The notes: a model not told the origin generated them from the sequence alone. Positions 52,199-63,421 are shown, counted from the stretch's first letter. The stretch: DNA of 64,000 nucleotides from Anniella stebbinsi (GCA_029215795.1 JARDYH010000005.1:15594001-15658000); one strand, 5' to 3'. A program made the numbers and translations.

Positions 52199-52200
<2 letters not shown>
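51863..52200 (+). mobile_element. L2/CR1-clade LINE ORF2 C-terminus plus 3' UTR, plus strand
   Basis: The plus translation near 51890-51990 gives the tail PDEARLAPTLLSFQRQVKTF then LFLQAFNSI. The UTR has GTAAACCGCCCAGAGAGCTT, CAGCTATGGGGTGGTATATA and an AATAAATAAATAAAATAAAT tail. The LINE begins directly at a GA tract and is severely 5' truncated. Confidence 0.85.

Positions 52201-52227
<27 letters not shown>
52201..52227. repeat. GA microsatellite at LINE tail
   Basis: AG run following the LINE tail. Confidence 0.9.
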
Positions 52228-52229
<2 letters not shown>

Positions 52230-52905
52230 ATGGCCTTTTTGCAGGCATTGCTTGCCCTTGCTATCACACAACTATCAAAAGGAGAAGGGAAGATGCTGTC
52301 AGAGAAGCGCTTATTCATTTGCTATATGCAATGAAGTCAGGGAGAAGAGAGGGTGGAAACAGCAAAGCCGTCACAATGCAGATGATGGTTCCCTGGACGG
52401 CAGTCTGCGTAGGAAGTACCAGAGCAAACAGAAAGAGCGACAGACAGTGCGACTGTGGCGGGGGCGAAGGAAGAATCTCCCTCCACAAATGAGCAACCGG
52501 GTGATGTTCTCCCTCCCCCGCTTGCTCCAGCCCACGCAGCATCCCTGCCAGAAAATTAAACTCCCTCCGTGGGGAGGCCACCTGCGGGGGAGGAAAACTG
52601 AGAGATGGCTGTGAAAGAGCAATTTTCACCCCCAGCTGATGGGAGGAAACACATACCGGTTGCCCATCCATCTCTTCACCAAAGCTACCACAAGGGTTGC
52701 CAACTAATAAAAAGAACTGGTCTGGAAGTCTGCCATACACGAATCACCCAATGAAGCTTTCGGGGCATGGGGGAAAAGAATGATAATGTGGATGATGTCT
52801 GTACATCCAGGTGCTGTTAAAGTCAAAGGACAGAGGGGTGGGGACTAGTTGGTATTATTCACACACACACACACCTGCCATGAAACTCTTCAATCTCTTT
52901 TCTAC
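52228..52905. other. Non-repetitive stretch with overlapping open frames
   Basis: A 120-codon plus frame (52252-52614) and a 141-codon minus frame (52315-52740) overlap almost fully. Neither shows a known domain. At most one could be real, and nothing supports either. Confidence 0.35.
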
Positions 52906-52909
52906 GGTG

Positions 52910-53040
52910 GCTTTCCTCAAGCTGGTACCCTCCAAATATGGGGATGATGGAGTTGTATTCTAATCCTCATCCACATCTCATAGTCCAAATGAATTGGACT
53001 ACAGCTCCCATAATCCCCATCATGAGGATGATGAGAGCAA
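52910..53040. mobile_element. hAT-like miniature element, rearranged core
   Basis: CTTTCCTCAAGCTGGTACCC, GGGGATGATGGAGTTGTATT, TGGACTACAGCTCCCATAAT and CCCCATCATGAGGATGATGA are present in altered order. Confidence 0.55.
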
Positions 53041-53079
53041 TATCCCAGTATGCCTGGTGCTTACATCTTTTTAAAAACC

Positions 53080-53240
53080 AGTGATAGGGCTCCTGTTCCG
53101 GTCACAGCTGGGTGTTAGGTAGAAAAATTCAGCAGATGATGACTCTATCAGTGCAATTCTTTGGTGGTTAGGCATCACCTGTTGAATTTGGACCTGTCAT
53201 GTTAAAGGCACAGAAGGCCTGCAAAACTCAACCTGACTTC
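53080..53240. mobile_element. Possible miniature-element relic
   Basis: GTGATAGGGCTCCTGTTCCG, TCAGCAGATGATGACTC and CACCTGTTGAATTTGGACCT with AAAGGCACAGAAGGCC suggest an old relative of the foldback class; not certain. Confidence 0.25.
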
Positions 53241-53655
53241 CTACTAATCCTCCATGCTCCTTCTTAACTGTTGTCCCACCCACAAGCCTACCTCCGGATG
53301 CTGAAGAATTAACATTTGGGGGTGTGTACTGTGGTGGGGGTTAGAATACCTCTAAATTTTCCAGGGTGAAGTCACACAATATATGGAAATTAATCAGAGT
53401 CCTGTCTCTCTCCTTCTCTTACCTCACCCCCACTTGTGAGATTGGGCCAACAGGTCCACCATTAATATAATATGCCTCCTATTGACACCATATCAATATA
53501 ATTCAGCAACTGCTCCATGAATTTCAATAGTAAACGAACCATGATTTACGATCCATGCTTCTACTCAATTAAAACTCCCTTCCTGGCACTTAAAGGAGGT
53601 GGGGCTCAGAAAGGTTCATTAAGTGAAAAATGATTAATGAAGGCTTGGGTCACAC
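53241..53655. other. Stretch without recognised features
   Basis: No repeat or coding signal recognised. Confidence 0.4.
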
Positions 53656-53659
53656 ATAT

Positions 53660-54320
53660 TTAAGAACATAAGAAGAGCCCTGCTAGATCAAACCAAGGTC
53701 CATCTAGTTCAGCATTCTGTTCACACAGCGGCCAACCAATTGCCCATGAGAAACTCACAAGCAGTACATAAATTCAACAGCACCCTCCTGCCCATGATCC
53801 CCAGGAGCTGGATCTACAAGAGCTGCCTCGGATCCTGGAAGCAGAATATAACCATCAGGACTGGTAGCCATGATTGTCTTCTCCATGAATTTGTCCAATT
53901 CCCTTTTAAAGCTTGAGATCTCTCTCTTGGCCAGTCACTACTAACTCAGATCCCATTAGCATATATGTGAAGTTGGAAATTTTTTTTTGCTTTAACGTGC
54001 CACTTTAGACTTGCTTACATTGAACTGCATTTGCCATTTTGATGCCCATTCTTCCAGTTTGGAGAGATCCTATTGAAGCTCTTTGCATTCCCTTTTTTGT
54101 TTTAACCACCCTCAATAATTTAGTGTCATCAGCAAACTCGGCCACTTCACTGTTCACTCCTAATTCCAGATCATTCATGAATAAGTTGAAAAGCATTGGT
54201 CCCAATACATATCCCTGTAGGACCCCAGTATTGGAAGAATTAACCATTTATTCTTACTTTCTGATTTCTGTTCTTTAACAAGTTTCTAATCCATTAGAAG
54301 ACCTCTCCTCTTATTCCATG
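53660..54320 (-). pseudogene. Internally deleted CR1-clade LINE with reverse transcriptase relic
   Basis: The minus frame 54247-54005 contains GVLQGYVLGPMLFNLFMNDL, an SGVPQGSVLGPLLF-type palm motif, then FADDTK, the catalytic aspartate pair of reverse transcriptase. After about 60 more residues the reading jumps to a C-terminal/3' region (FKR-like LKGNWTNSWR) and then the 3' end CTAGCAGGGCTCTTCTTATG. The thumb and connection regions are deleted, so the copy cannot be active. It acts, or acted, in target-primed reverse transcription. Confidence 0.8.
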
Positions 54321-54329
54321 GCTGCTATT

Positions 54330-54860
54330 TATTTATTTATTTATTACATTTTTATACCACCCAATAGCCCAAGCTCTCTGGGTGGTTTACAAAAATTTAA
54401 ACCATGACAACTATTCAAAATATAAGACAACAATAGTATAAAAATGTAGCATAAAACTACAATATAAGAGCACAAGCAGGATAAAACCAAGCAGCAATGC
54501 AGAAATTAATACAGGTTTAAAATGCAAATTTTAAAAAGCAAAGTTAAAAATTAAATGGATAAACTGAGAAAATAAAAAGGTCTTCACCTGGCATCTAAAA
54601 GAGTATAATGTAGGTGCCAGGCAAACCTCTCTAGGGAACACGTTCCACAGCTGGGGTGCCACAGCAGAGAAGGCCATCCTCCTGATAGCCACCTGCCTTA
54701 CTTCCTTTGGCAGGAGCTCATGGAGAAGGACCCCTGAGGATGATCTAAGGGTCCAGGCAGGTACATATGGGAGGAGGTGTTCCTTCAGATAACCTGGCCC
54801 CAAGCCATTTAGGGCTTTGAATGTTAATACTAGCACTTTTAATACTAGCTAAGTTTGTTC
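54330..54860 (-). pseudogene. L2/CR1-clade LINE ORF2 C-terminus and 3' UTR
   Basis: The minus frame 54836-54531 encodes 101 residues including LTFKALNGLGPGYLKEHLLP, then VAPQLWNVFPREVCLAPTLY and CQVKTFLFSQ, the conserved C-terminal tail of this LINE clade. The frame is intact over this stretch. The 3' UTR (54530-54330) ends with the inverse of GGGTGGTATAAAAATGTAAT and AAATA units. It is 5' truncated, so non-functional. Confidence 0.88.
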
Positions 54861-54929
54861 AGTTTGCTCAGAGGTCTTTTGTGAGGGTCTTTGTTAAAGG
54901 GCTTTTGGAGGTCTGGCTGGTATCACTCG

Positions 54930-55089
54930 CCTCTTCCTTCCCCCTGCTTTGACACCCTGCCGCATAGCCACACACAAAGAATTGGTGATTGGGGGCAAGG
55001 GGGCAAGGGCAGGGGGCATTGTCATCTGGGCCATCCTGAAGAGCCAGATTGGGACCCCAAGAACCCGGGGCCTGAGGTTCGCACCCCTG
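54930..55089. mobile_element. hAT-like element right part
   Basis: The right end CGGGGCCTGAGGTTCGCACC then CCTG is the inverse of a CAGGGGTGCGAACCTCAGGC terminus. Its left end is not recognised. Confidence 0.45.
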
Positions 55090-55094
55090 ATCTA

Positions 55095-55940
55095 TAGGAA
55101 GTCTGTCTCCCCATCCAACGGTCTGTTGGGTTTGAGTTCCTGTACCTGGTATTGGGAACCCATGGCTGGTTCAGTCCCCCAACATGATGGAGGCATGTCT
55201 GGGGAATGAGAGGGATTTGTATGCAGTTTCTCTAAAGCCTTCCCCAGTCCACCCATGACTTACACCTGGAACACCCCCTGTTTGTCCTCATCGCAGTTGA
55301 AGCACATTTGTAGTGGGGCAGCCGCGGCAGCAGAGCTTTCTGTCACTAGTCAGCAGAAGACCTTCACGGTGGACCTCTTGCTCTGTGGATGGATCTCCAT
55401 CTCCCTCCATAGAGCGGGAGGGCCACAGCATGCTATGGCTCTCCTAGGGACCATAGGACTGCACTCCAAGCATAGATTTCCCATATTAATAGTTATTATT
55501 TATACTTAAAGATACACATTTTGTACTTGCTTCTTATGCCTGCGAATCTGTTACTTCCTTTCCTTTTCTTGTTATCTGTATTGTTTTAACTGGGGAGGGA
55601 GAGAGAATGTATAAAATAAAGGGAGAAAAAGAATCTCGCCTTTTGACTCCAATTGTAGGTTTTCTTTGGTTTTGGCTTTGCTCCCTCCCCTATCTCTGGT
55701 CTTGTGGGTGGCTTTGTTTTCCTATGCGCCAGCAGCTTCATAAAAGACACCTCCCCACACCCATGCAATCAATTTCTGTCACCCATGCACAGGTCTGGAA
55801 AATTAATAAGGAATGGAAAATGAAGAGTCATCCTGTTTTAACGCCAGGAGATAATGCTGGCGGGGAAGGGGGAGACATATGTGTAAAAAAAGAGATGATT
55901 ATTTAAAACATCCCAGTCTGCAGCTTTGAGAACATTGTGG
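55095..55940. other. Stretch without recognised features
   Basis: No repeat family recognised; short frames only (55255-55509, 55607-55906). Confidence 0.4.
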
Positions 55941-55992
55941 TGGGGATGGTGGTGGTGGTGGTGGTGTGTGTGTGTGTGTGTGTGTGTGTGAG
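55940..55992. repeat. GGT then GT microsatellite
   Basis: GGTGGTGGTGGTGGTG then a GT run of about 28 bp. Confidence 0.95.
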
Positions 55993-56039
55993 GGTAGAGG
56001 GAATATACTGTAGGCAGATCTAGCACCAAGAATGCAATT

Positions 56040-56440
56040 CTCTTGCCGGATCAAGCCAAAGGTCCATGTAGTCTGGCACCCACTTTCTCACAGTGGTCAG
56101 CCAGAAGCTCATGAAGATCAGGCCTTTGCATGTCATTTCTTCTCAGCTGGTTTTCAGATGTATATTGCCTCTGGATGTGGAGGTTCTGTCCAGCAATCAT
56201 AATGAGTGGCTGTTGACAGATCTCTCCTCCAAGAATTTGCCTGTAACATTCTGAAACATCATCCATATTTGTGGCCATGATGGCATCTTATTGAGAAATG
56301 AATTCGAGGAGTTAATGATGAATCAGTTCTGAACCTTCTCCTGACCCATTTCAATGTATGAGCCCTGATTTATAGTACTCTCCAAACCATGTACAGTTTT
56401 ATAAGCCTGTCTCATTATGCCCCTACCAGCACATTAGTCA
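56040..56440 (-). mobile_element. CR1-like LINE fragment, minus strand
   Basis: TTGCCGGATCAAGCCAAAGG, CTTTCTCACAGTGGTCAGCC, GCCTCTGGATGTGGAGGTTC and TTGTGGCCATGATGGCATCT are in the family order. It is longer than the other 3' fragments but has no reverse transcriptase. Confidence 0.65.
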
Positions 56441-56864
56441 ACTTTTCTTTTTCTAAATTAAGAAGCCCCAAACAATTTGGCCCTTCCTTTCACTGATGTG
56501 TTAATAGTGAAAGGACTCGGCTTCACATGGGATGAGATAACCCTTAGTTAGATACAGAGAATCCTTCAAGCAAACTTACACAACAGTTGGACACATTGTG
56601 CCTGCCCCATTTGAGGGAAGCCGTACCTGCTGGCCCCCCTAGGCATGGTCCTTGCCATGGGCCACCCCTATATCCCCCTAAGGGAGGGGTCTGTCCTCTC
56701 CATTCCCCTGAGGGGGGAATGTTTCACAGGAGGGGAGGGAAAGCCATATAACTGTCCCTCAAACTACTTCCCACTGCCTTCAAACTATATCAACTGCACG
56801 TTCTGGTTAGAGAAGTCTACCACCTAGTGACTGAAGATGGCACTGCAGGTTTCAACCACATGGA

Positions 56865-57044
56865 CACTATACTAGAGTGACCATATACAAAAGAAGGCAG
56901 GGCCCCTGCAACTTTAACTATTGTGATGAAGAGGGAATTTCACCAGGAACTAATTGCATACAAATGACACTGGCTGAAATTCCCTTTTCTCTACAACTGT
57001 TAAAGTTACAGGAGCCCTGACCTGGATTTTATCTGGTCACCCTA
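56865..57044. mobile_element. Foldback family, half-dimer (spacer plus one monomer)
   Basis: CACTATAC (56865-56872), the dimer spacer, is followed by a complete 172-bp monomer (56873-57044). The 140-bp left arm is absent. The right flank ATGTATAG does not match the left, so this is a broken dimer rather than a fresh monomer insertion. Confidence 0.85.
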
Positions 57045-57151
57045 ATGTATAGTATGGTGTAGGTTGTTTGATAAGGTTGAATTTGATGGCCAGTTGTGGG
57101 TGAATTATTTTTGCAGCTGTATTGTGTCTGTCTGTATAGTTATTCCTGCCA

Positions 57152-57194
<43 letters not shown>
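57152..57194. repeat. ATT microsatellite at LINE tail
   Basis: About 14 ATT units forming the 3' tail of the minus-strand LINE at 57195. Confidence 0.95.
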
Positions 57195-58540
57195 TACATT
57201 TCTATACTGCCCCATAGCCAAAGCTCTCTGGGTGGTTTATATAAAATTAAAACAATTAAAATATACAAAATTTAAAACCACAAAAACATACAAAATGCAC
57301 TGAAACATACCTCAAAAACAATTAAAAACAACTTCATGTGCAACTATAAAAACAGATCCAGAATCAATGAAGCTCATCACATATTGCTAGATGCCTGGGA
57401 AAAGAGAAAAGTTTTAACCTGGTGCTGAAAAGATAGCAATGTTGGCACCAGGTGGGCCTTGTTGGGAAGATCATTCCACAATTGGGGGGCCACCACAGAG
57501 AAGGCCTTCTCTCTTGTTGCCTTATTCCGGGCCTCCCTCAGAGTAGGCACCCAGATGTAATGTATGGGTAGGTTCATGTCAGGAGAGGTGTTCTGTCAGG
57601 TATTGTGGTCCCGAGCTGTGTAAGGCTTTATAGATTAGAACCAGCACTTTGAATCAGGCTCTGAAACATACAGGCAACCAATGCAAGTGGGCCAGAGTTG
57701 GCGTTATATGTTCAAACCTTCTGGTCCCTGTGATCAGTCTGGCTGCTGCAGTTTGCACAAGCTGCAGCTTCTGAACCATCTTCAAAGGCAGCCCACGTAG
57801 AGTGCATTGCAGTAATCTAACTTGGAGATTACTAGAGCATAGAAAACTGAAGCCAGGTTATCCCTGTCCAGATAGGGGAATAGCTGGGCCACCAAACCAA
57901 AATTGGTAGAAGGCACTCTGTGCCACCCAGGCCACCTGAGCCTCAAGTGACAGAGATGGTTCTAGGAGAACCCCCGAGCTACGAACTTGTTTTTTAAGGG
58001 GGAGTGCAACCCCATCCAGAACGGGTTGAACACCCTTACCTGTTGAAGATGAGAGGAGAAATAGAGCTGCATGTCATCAGTGTACTGAGTGACAACACAC
58101 TCCAAAACTCTGAATGACCTTACTCAACAGTTTCATGTAGATGTTGAACAGCACGGGGGACAAAACTGACCCCTGCAGAGCCCCATACTGGAGAATCCAC
58201 AAGGCTGAGCAAAGTCCCCCATGCACTACCTTCTGGAGCCGACCCACGTAGTAGGAACAGAACCACTGCAATGTAGTACCTCCCACTCTCAATTCAGTCA
58301 ATTGTCCCAGAAGGCATGGTCGATGAGAGATCAAGGAGAATTCATACTCTTTCTGTCTTTCTCCCAGTGTAGGTCATCATACAGGGCAACCAAGGCTATT
58401 TCTGTGCCAAAACCAGGCCTGAAACCTGATTGAAATGGATCCAGATAATCAGTCTCATCCAAGAGTGTCTGGTGCTGGCTCACAACCATCCACTCAAGGA
58501 CCTTCGTCAGATACGAACACCTGGCAAGGACAAACACAGG
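57195..58540 (-). pseudogene. L2/CR1-clade LINE, 3' half of ORF2 with reverse transcriptase, decayed
   Basis: Reading minus from 58537, frames carry TKVLEWMVVSQHQTLLDETD then FQSGFRPGFGTEIALVALYD, then a deletion of the AAFDTIDH region (58331 to about 58320). Next come LQWFCSYYVGRLQKVVHGG and GALQGSVLSPVLFNIYMKLL (palm). The YADD region is shifted (CCHSVH). Further on, frame-shifted text keeps YCNALY-, VQNAAAR- and HWLPVCF-like segments (57900-57640), and AFSVVAPQLWNDLP with VKTFLFSQASSN (57520-57380). The 3' UTR ends in CCCAGAGAGCTTTGGCTATG and an AAT tail. Several frameshifts make it dead. Confidence 0.88.
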
Positions 58541-58544
58541 TTAG

Positions 58545-59340
58545 GACTGGCTTCCTTAATTTTGAGATGGACAAATTTTGTGAGTTAAAACCTGAATCCA
58601 TCTTTACTACCACCACCACCCCATGTTAAAGATTTGTGATACAACCTTTGAGTTACACAGAACTCTTCATCAGGGTGATATTTTGAGTCTGCCAACATGA
58701 CAATGTGTAGGGAACCCTCCTGCTGACTGAGTTCAGGGCATCAAAACGTTTTGTTCCCTACTCTCCTGCACCCCCACAAATACTGATGAATGTTCTGTGT
58801 AACTCCATGCAACATCTTGTACAAATGGAAAACAAGCATTGAATTTGCCAGTAACGCAAGGGTGGGGACCCCATTTCTGCTGGCAGTATGGGGTTTTGTT
58901 CAAGCATAATGACACCACTGAATGCGGCCACATTTCTTTAGATTTACAATTAGGTTTTAATTAATGTTTGGTACATTTACATCCTTCTTGTTTCGTCTTA
59001 GAATTTTGCTCACCATATTAAAAACATGCTCAAGTGCAGTGCACTTGTAACCCTGAGGTATGGCCCTTCACACATAGAAAGGGCTAGGAAATTAAGCGGC
59101 ACCTTCTCAGCAACATCCTACATTTGTCTGGAAGGGCTTTGGGGTTTCTTTTTACACTGATTGCCAGGGAGATCAGGCCTAGGTGGGAAGAACTTCCTGA
59201 ATTTTAAACTGCTTGGCACAGGGTTTCTTTGTCTCCTTCCACAGGTAGGACCTTCCTTCTTGTACCACTGGTTTAAGGAATAAGAAGGAATCATGTATCC
59301 AAGATAGAACATATGATGCCCTCTAGACAGTGGGTTGGAT
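58545..59340. other. Stretch without recognised features
   Basis: No gene recognised. AACTCTTCATCAGGGTGATA near 58660 is a weak GATGAAG-type resemblance only. Confidence 0.35.
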
Positions 59341-59344
59341 CCAG

Positions 59345-59450
59345 ATTTACACTGAGAACCCATGGCTTGTTATTGGGTTGTTCAGGGTGGTTAACAAACC
59401 AGACTATATGGTTAATGAGTCATGGTGGGTTAGTGTGTTGTGTGAAGAAG
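59345..59450. mobile_element. Possible third member of the GGGTTAG TIR group
   Basis: GGTTGTTCAGGGTGGTTAAC, TATGGTTAATGAGTCATGGT and GGGTTAGTGTGTTGTGTG resemble the inverse of the text at 100-180. The termini are not defined. Confidence 0.3.
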
Positions 59451-59464
59451 AGTCTGCTTTCATA

Positions 59465-59600
59465 CTAAAATCTATGTTAGGGCAATACCTTTATTAAGGC
59501 AAACCAAAGGTCACTAAATAGCATGCAAGCTGTCAAGATATTTTCATTAGGCAAGAAGTTACAAAATGCAGGTACTAACAGGAGAGGTGTCGAATAGCAA
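59465..59600. repeat. Dispersed repeat-like segment
   Basis: TTAGGGCAATACCTTTATTA, AGGCAAACCAAAGGTCAC and GCATGCAAGCTGTCAAGATA resemble a repeat I know from reptile sequence. There is only one copy here, so family assignment is withheld. Confidence 0.35.
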
Positions 59601-59715
59601 AAGGTTATACTTTATTTTCAGTCTCTTCTTTTTTGTGTAGTCCTTCCTTTGTTCGTTAATTCAGTCACATGTTCAAGCAGAAGGTGATTTCTTTCTGAAC
59701 ATACAATTCCATTCC

Positions 59716-59717
<2 letters not shown>

Positions 59718-59749
<32 letters not shown>

Positions 59750-59771
59750 CAATAACAATAATAATAATAAC
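59718..59771. repeat. AAT/AAC microsatellite
   Basis: AAT units interrupted by AAC units. Confidence 0.95.
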
Positions 59772-59984
59772 AAAACACATTGCAGTAGCTGTTGTATTTG
59801 AAGTTGCCAGAGAGGAATCCCCTATTCTATATTTCAGGAAACCTAGCACCAAGATTGGATTGAAATGTTTGTGTTTACTTTCCAACTAGAAAATGGTAAC
59901 TCTGTATCTGACAATTTCATTTTGGGGTGAATGGGTGTTAAGATAATTGGGGGGGCATACACCCTTTAGGGAGGTTAAGGCACG

Positions 59985-60215
59985 GGTGGTAGGCAGAAGG
60001 TAGATCGAAACGTTCTGGTAGATCTCTGGATGTTTTGCAGTAGATCAGCAAGAGTTTCCAAATCCTAATGATTTAAATGTAGTTGACGACAAAGCACCCA
60101 CACCCTCATAAATTAAGCAACAAAGATTATGGGGAAACAGGAGCAGATTTGTGTGTGAAAGAATAGCTCCAGTTCTGGTACTGAAATTAAATTCCTGGGC
60201 TAAGCATGTGCTCAG
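59985..60215. mobile_element. AGAAGGTAGATC repeat, second copy
   Basis: TAGGCAGAAGGTAGATCGAA, TTTTGCAGTAGATCAGCAAG and AATTAAATTCCTGGGCTAAG share their order with 19711-19948. Confidence 0.6.
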
Positions 60216-60427
60216 AGGCACCCTTGTTCTGCAATTCTAGGTCCATCTTCTTGAGACACCATACTGTAGCTGGCTCTGGTTGGTGGGACTCAGGAATTTA
60301 GGAACAAATGAACAAAATAGATCTCACAAACCTGAAGTCTGCCTACTCCTGATGTAGGCTCCATGTGTCCCCTCTACCCTCAGCGCAGGCAAATGGCTGA
60401 CCAGCAAGCCACAGATAATATAAAGCT

Positions 60428-60552
60428 GCCTTTCCCAAGCGGGCACCCTCCAGTTGTGTTGGACTTCAATTCCCATCATCTCCATCCAGCATGGTCATTG
60501 GGTGTGCTGACTGAGGATGATGGGAGTTGTAGTCTAACACAGCCAATTGAGT
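60428..60552. mobile_element. hAT-like miniature element
   Basis: CTGCCTTTCCCAAGCGGGCA, CTTCAATTCCCATCATCTCC, CCAGCATGGTCATTGG and GATGATGGGAGTTGTAGTCT. The right end is worn. Confidence 0.7.
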
Positions 60553-60559
60553 GAGACTT

Positions 60560-62600
60560 GTATAATGCACTGTGGCTTTATCCATTCTGAAAGGATATAA
60601 ACGTAAAATTCACGAATCAGGTACAAGTCAAGAGACGCGGCACCTTCCCTGCCCCCACAAGAAAGGTAACAAAGACACCCACCCCCCAAAAAGAGAGAAT
60701 CCAAACAACAGGACTTTGCTGATGGGATTGGACTTTCTCTCTTGGGTAGGCTGGCTGGCCATTGGCAGATCAGGGAAGATCCATTTGTGTGTCACACAAG
60801 CAAGGATCAGTGTTGGTGCTGCCCGTTGCACACACTTTCCCCCAGTGGTGGCTAATTACGTTCCCTGCTTGAGCTTAATTACATCCCTATCATCATGGAG
60901 GACAAGAAATCACTAGAGCTGTGAAGTGAGAAATTTGCTAGAGACTCGGCCTGCTGTGAAAGCAATGACTACACAAACCCCAATCTATGGGAGTCATTGA
61001 GGGAAGAATCTGGACCTTTACAGCGGCCTCCTCCTCCTCCTCCTCCTCCTCCATTCTTCTGGCATTCTTATTCCTTAACAGCTGTGAAATTGGCACAAAC
61101 CTAGCAAGGGAAGCTTTGCCCCCTGCACTGGCAACAGCATCCTGGGGAAAGGTTCACCTACAGGCAAAGGCGCTACTGTCAGAAAATAAACATCAAGATC
61201 TGGCAATCCAACACAGGAACTGGGAGAATGTGAGGCTGCCCTTGGAAGATCAGCTACTATTCATAACCTGCCTTATATAGGGGTAGACTATTTGTTCCCC
61301 TATCCCACTCTTGCCTACTCTGAGGGCCTCGCTAGACATGATGCTAAATGGATCACTGCCAATCGTGTAATAGTAAGCATGCCCCACCCCAATTTTTATC
61401 AGGCTCCTACACACAAGGAAGGAGAGATTTGACCCTTCCCCCCACAACTGTGATCTTTGTGAAAATTCCCCCTCCCATGCTGTAGTTCGCTATAAAAATA
61501 AAGTTCCCATTGATACGTATGGTGGGGGAGGTGATCTTTCATTAAGATTGTACCTGGGGAGGGAAGGATTAAACCTCCTTTCCCTGGGCTTTACCACACC
61601 AGGCTTTTTATCCCCTTACCTATGGGGGCTTCTGCTTTGGGATTCCTTGTGGGATTAAAATTGGTTCTTTACATGGCACTCCCCCCTTTAACTGCATACC
61701 ACTACCTGCCATTTACACTGGTCGATGGAGCATGGTGGGATGTTATCAGATATCAGCAGCATTGTACGCCCACTGTCCACCCCCTCTGGGGTAGCCCCTC
61801 CCTGTTCTTGGCATGAACTTTTCTATTTGACCTGCCTTGCCTTCCCTTTTCACTTCTGCGGCCTCCGAACCCTACCTCGTCAACATCTATATACAATCCA
61901 CAGCAGGTTTGCAACTTCAGAAGTCTGTTCCCCACCCCCACCTCACGCACAGGTCAATATCATCCTTGTAAAAGCAAGCAATGACACTTTTCTCATGTGG
62001 GTATACACTGGGAAATGGGATTGAGTGGAAAAGGGTTGCAACATTGCGGGCATTCAGAGCAGCAGCGATCTCTGCTATACTATACTAGTGAAATGCCGGC
62101 ATACTGCAGTTCCAAAATTCCTAGTGTTATTCTCAGGAACGGAATGGCGAAGGGGCTGGAGGTCTAGGGAGGTGTGGGAGGGTGATACTCTGACCTGATT
62201 ACTGTCAATAGGGGACGTCAACACCGCACAGCCCAACACTTGCCTAAAAAAAGGGTGCCATGGCGCGATGATAGCAATGCATGGGTGGGTGATGGCAATC
62301 CATTGCACATCTGCAAATAATGCCACATTTTCCGCGTACAAAAATATCACGGGGAAAGCAAGGGGAAGGTGCAGGAGAGCTGCTGCAGGATGATGATGTT
62401 GCGTATTACATATGGGAAATACCATGAGTGAAGAATGACAATCATACCAAACACACAAACACACCAAAAAACCCAACCCAACCCATGTGAAGGAGCCCTC
62501 TGTATGTTGCAGTCCTGATCAAAATCAGGGCAGGAATCATGCCAACATTAAATAAACAAAAATCTCCGACAAGGAGGTAGGCCTGCAATGGAAACAGCTT
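60560..62600. other. Long stretch with no recognised gene
   Basis: CCT repeat at 61027-61052. GAGGGCCTCGCTAGACATGA at about 61321-61340 could be a transposon terminus, but no partner end was found. Open frames up to 133 codons (62075-62476 minus) show no domain. Confidence 0.4.
61027..61052. repeat. CCT trinucleotide repeat
   Basis: Eight CCT units. Confidence 0.95.
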
Positions 62601-62606
62601 TCTAGG

Positions 62607-62758
62607 GCAGGGGTAGACAACCTCATGCCCTCCACATGTTTTGGACTACAACTCTCATAAGCCTCTGCCAGCATGGCTAATGGTCAGAAGCTATGGGAGT
62701 TGTAGTCTATGACATCTGGAGGGCCACCTGGTGCCCTTCAGATATCCCGGGCTACAAC
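62607..62758. mobile_element. Two adjoining hAT-like miniature elements (second split)
   Basis: 62607-62732 has CAGGGGTAGACAACCTCATG, GGACTACAACTCTCATAAGC and ATGGGAGTTGTAGTCTATGA. From about 62728, CCTGGTGCCCTTCAGATATC and CCGGGCTACAAC start a second copy. That copy resumes after the insertion at 63422 with GCTACATCTCTCATAACCTG. Confidence 0.7.
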
Positions 62759-63421
62759 TAGAGATGTAAAATTTCTGAAAATTTTGAAGCCATGGGAAAA
62801 ACCCATCATTTTCCCTGGTTTTTAATGGAAAAAATTGAAATTTTCAGAAAAATTGAAAAACGTGCAATAGTAGCACTTTGTACAGACTGAAAGTCATTTT
62901 GTTACCTAAAATGTAATGATGTACAAGTTGGTTTGGCATAAAATCATCGCATTTGGTATATTAAAAGTACAATGTATTCAAACAATTATTACAAATTGAA
63001 TTTACTTTTTTAAATTTTTACTTTTTTTTTTTGGTAACAAATGGAGCTACAAGCTCCTGAACTGTAAAGAACGCCTGAACTGTCAGTAACCTCTTTGGTT
63101 TTGCCAGTTTATGAGGAGCAGGCAAACAACCATTAACCCCCCCCCCCAGAAAAAAACATCAACATTAGTAACACAGACAATTATTTACATCTCCACTAGT
63201 CCTCTACAGGGTCAAGCAGATATAAAGCACCCATTCCCATAAAAAGTTTTTAGAAATCATTTGGAGAAGTAAATATATGAACACCTTGTTTTAAACATTT
63301 TATTCATCATGCTAAAATAAAACATTCCATAATCCATTTTTTCTTCATTTCCCCCCAATTTTTCCAATTTCTTGGAAAAAAAACAAAAAAGCCCGTTTTT
63401 TTCCGGGCCTCCACATTTCTA
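62759..63421. mobile_element. hAT-like element, 663 bp, nested in a miniature element
   Basis: The ends TAGAGATGTAAAATTTC and (inverted) TAGAAATGTGGAGGCC form short terminal inverted repeats. Flanks GCTACAAC (62751-62758) and GCTACATC (63422-63429) match 7/8 and belong to the host element's own GGACTACAACTC core. The interior is AT-rich with no transposase frame. Confidence 0.75.

Noticed and set aside
52252..52740. Overlapping 120- and 141-codon frames on opposite strands
   Set aside because: Arginine/glutamine-rich composition follows local GC, there is no known domain, and both cannot be coding. No splice or promoter support.
54005..54247. Possible intact reverse transcriptase
   Set aside because: Only about 80 residues of the palm remain, flanked by deletion. 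It is a relic, not an active enzyme.
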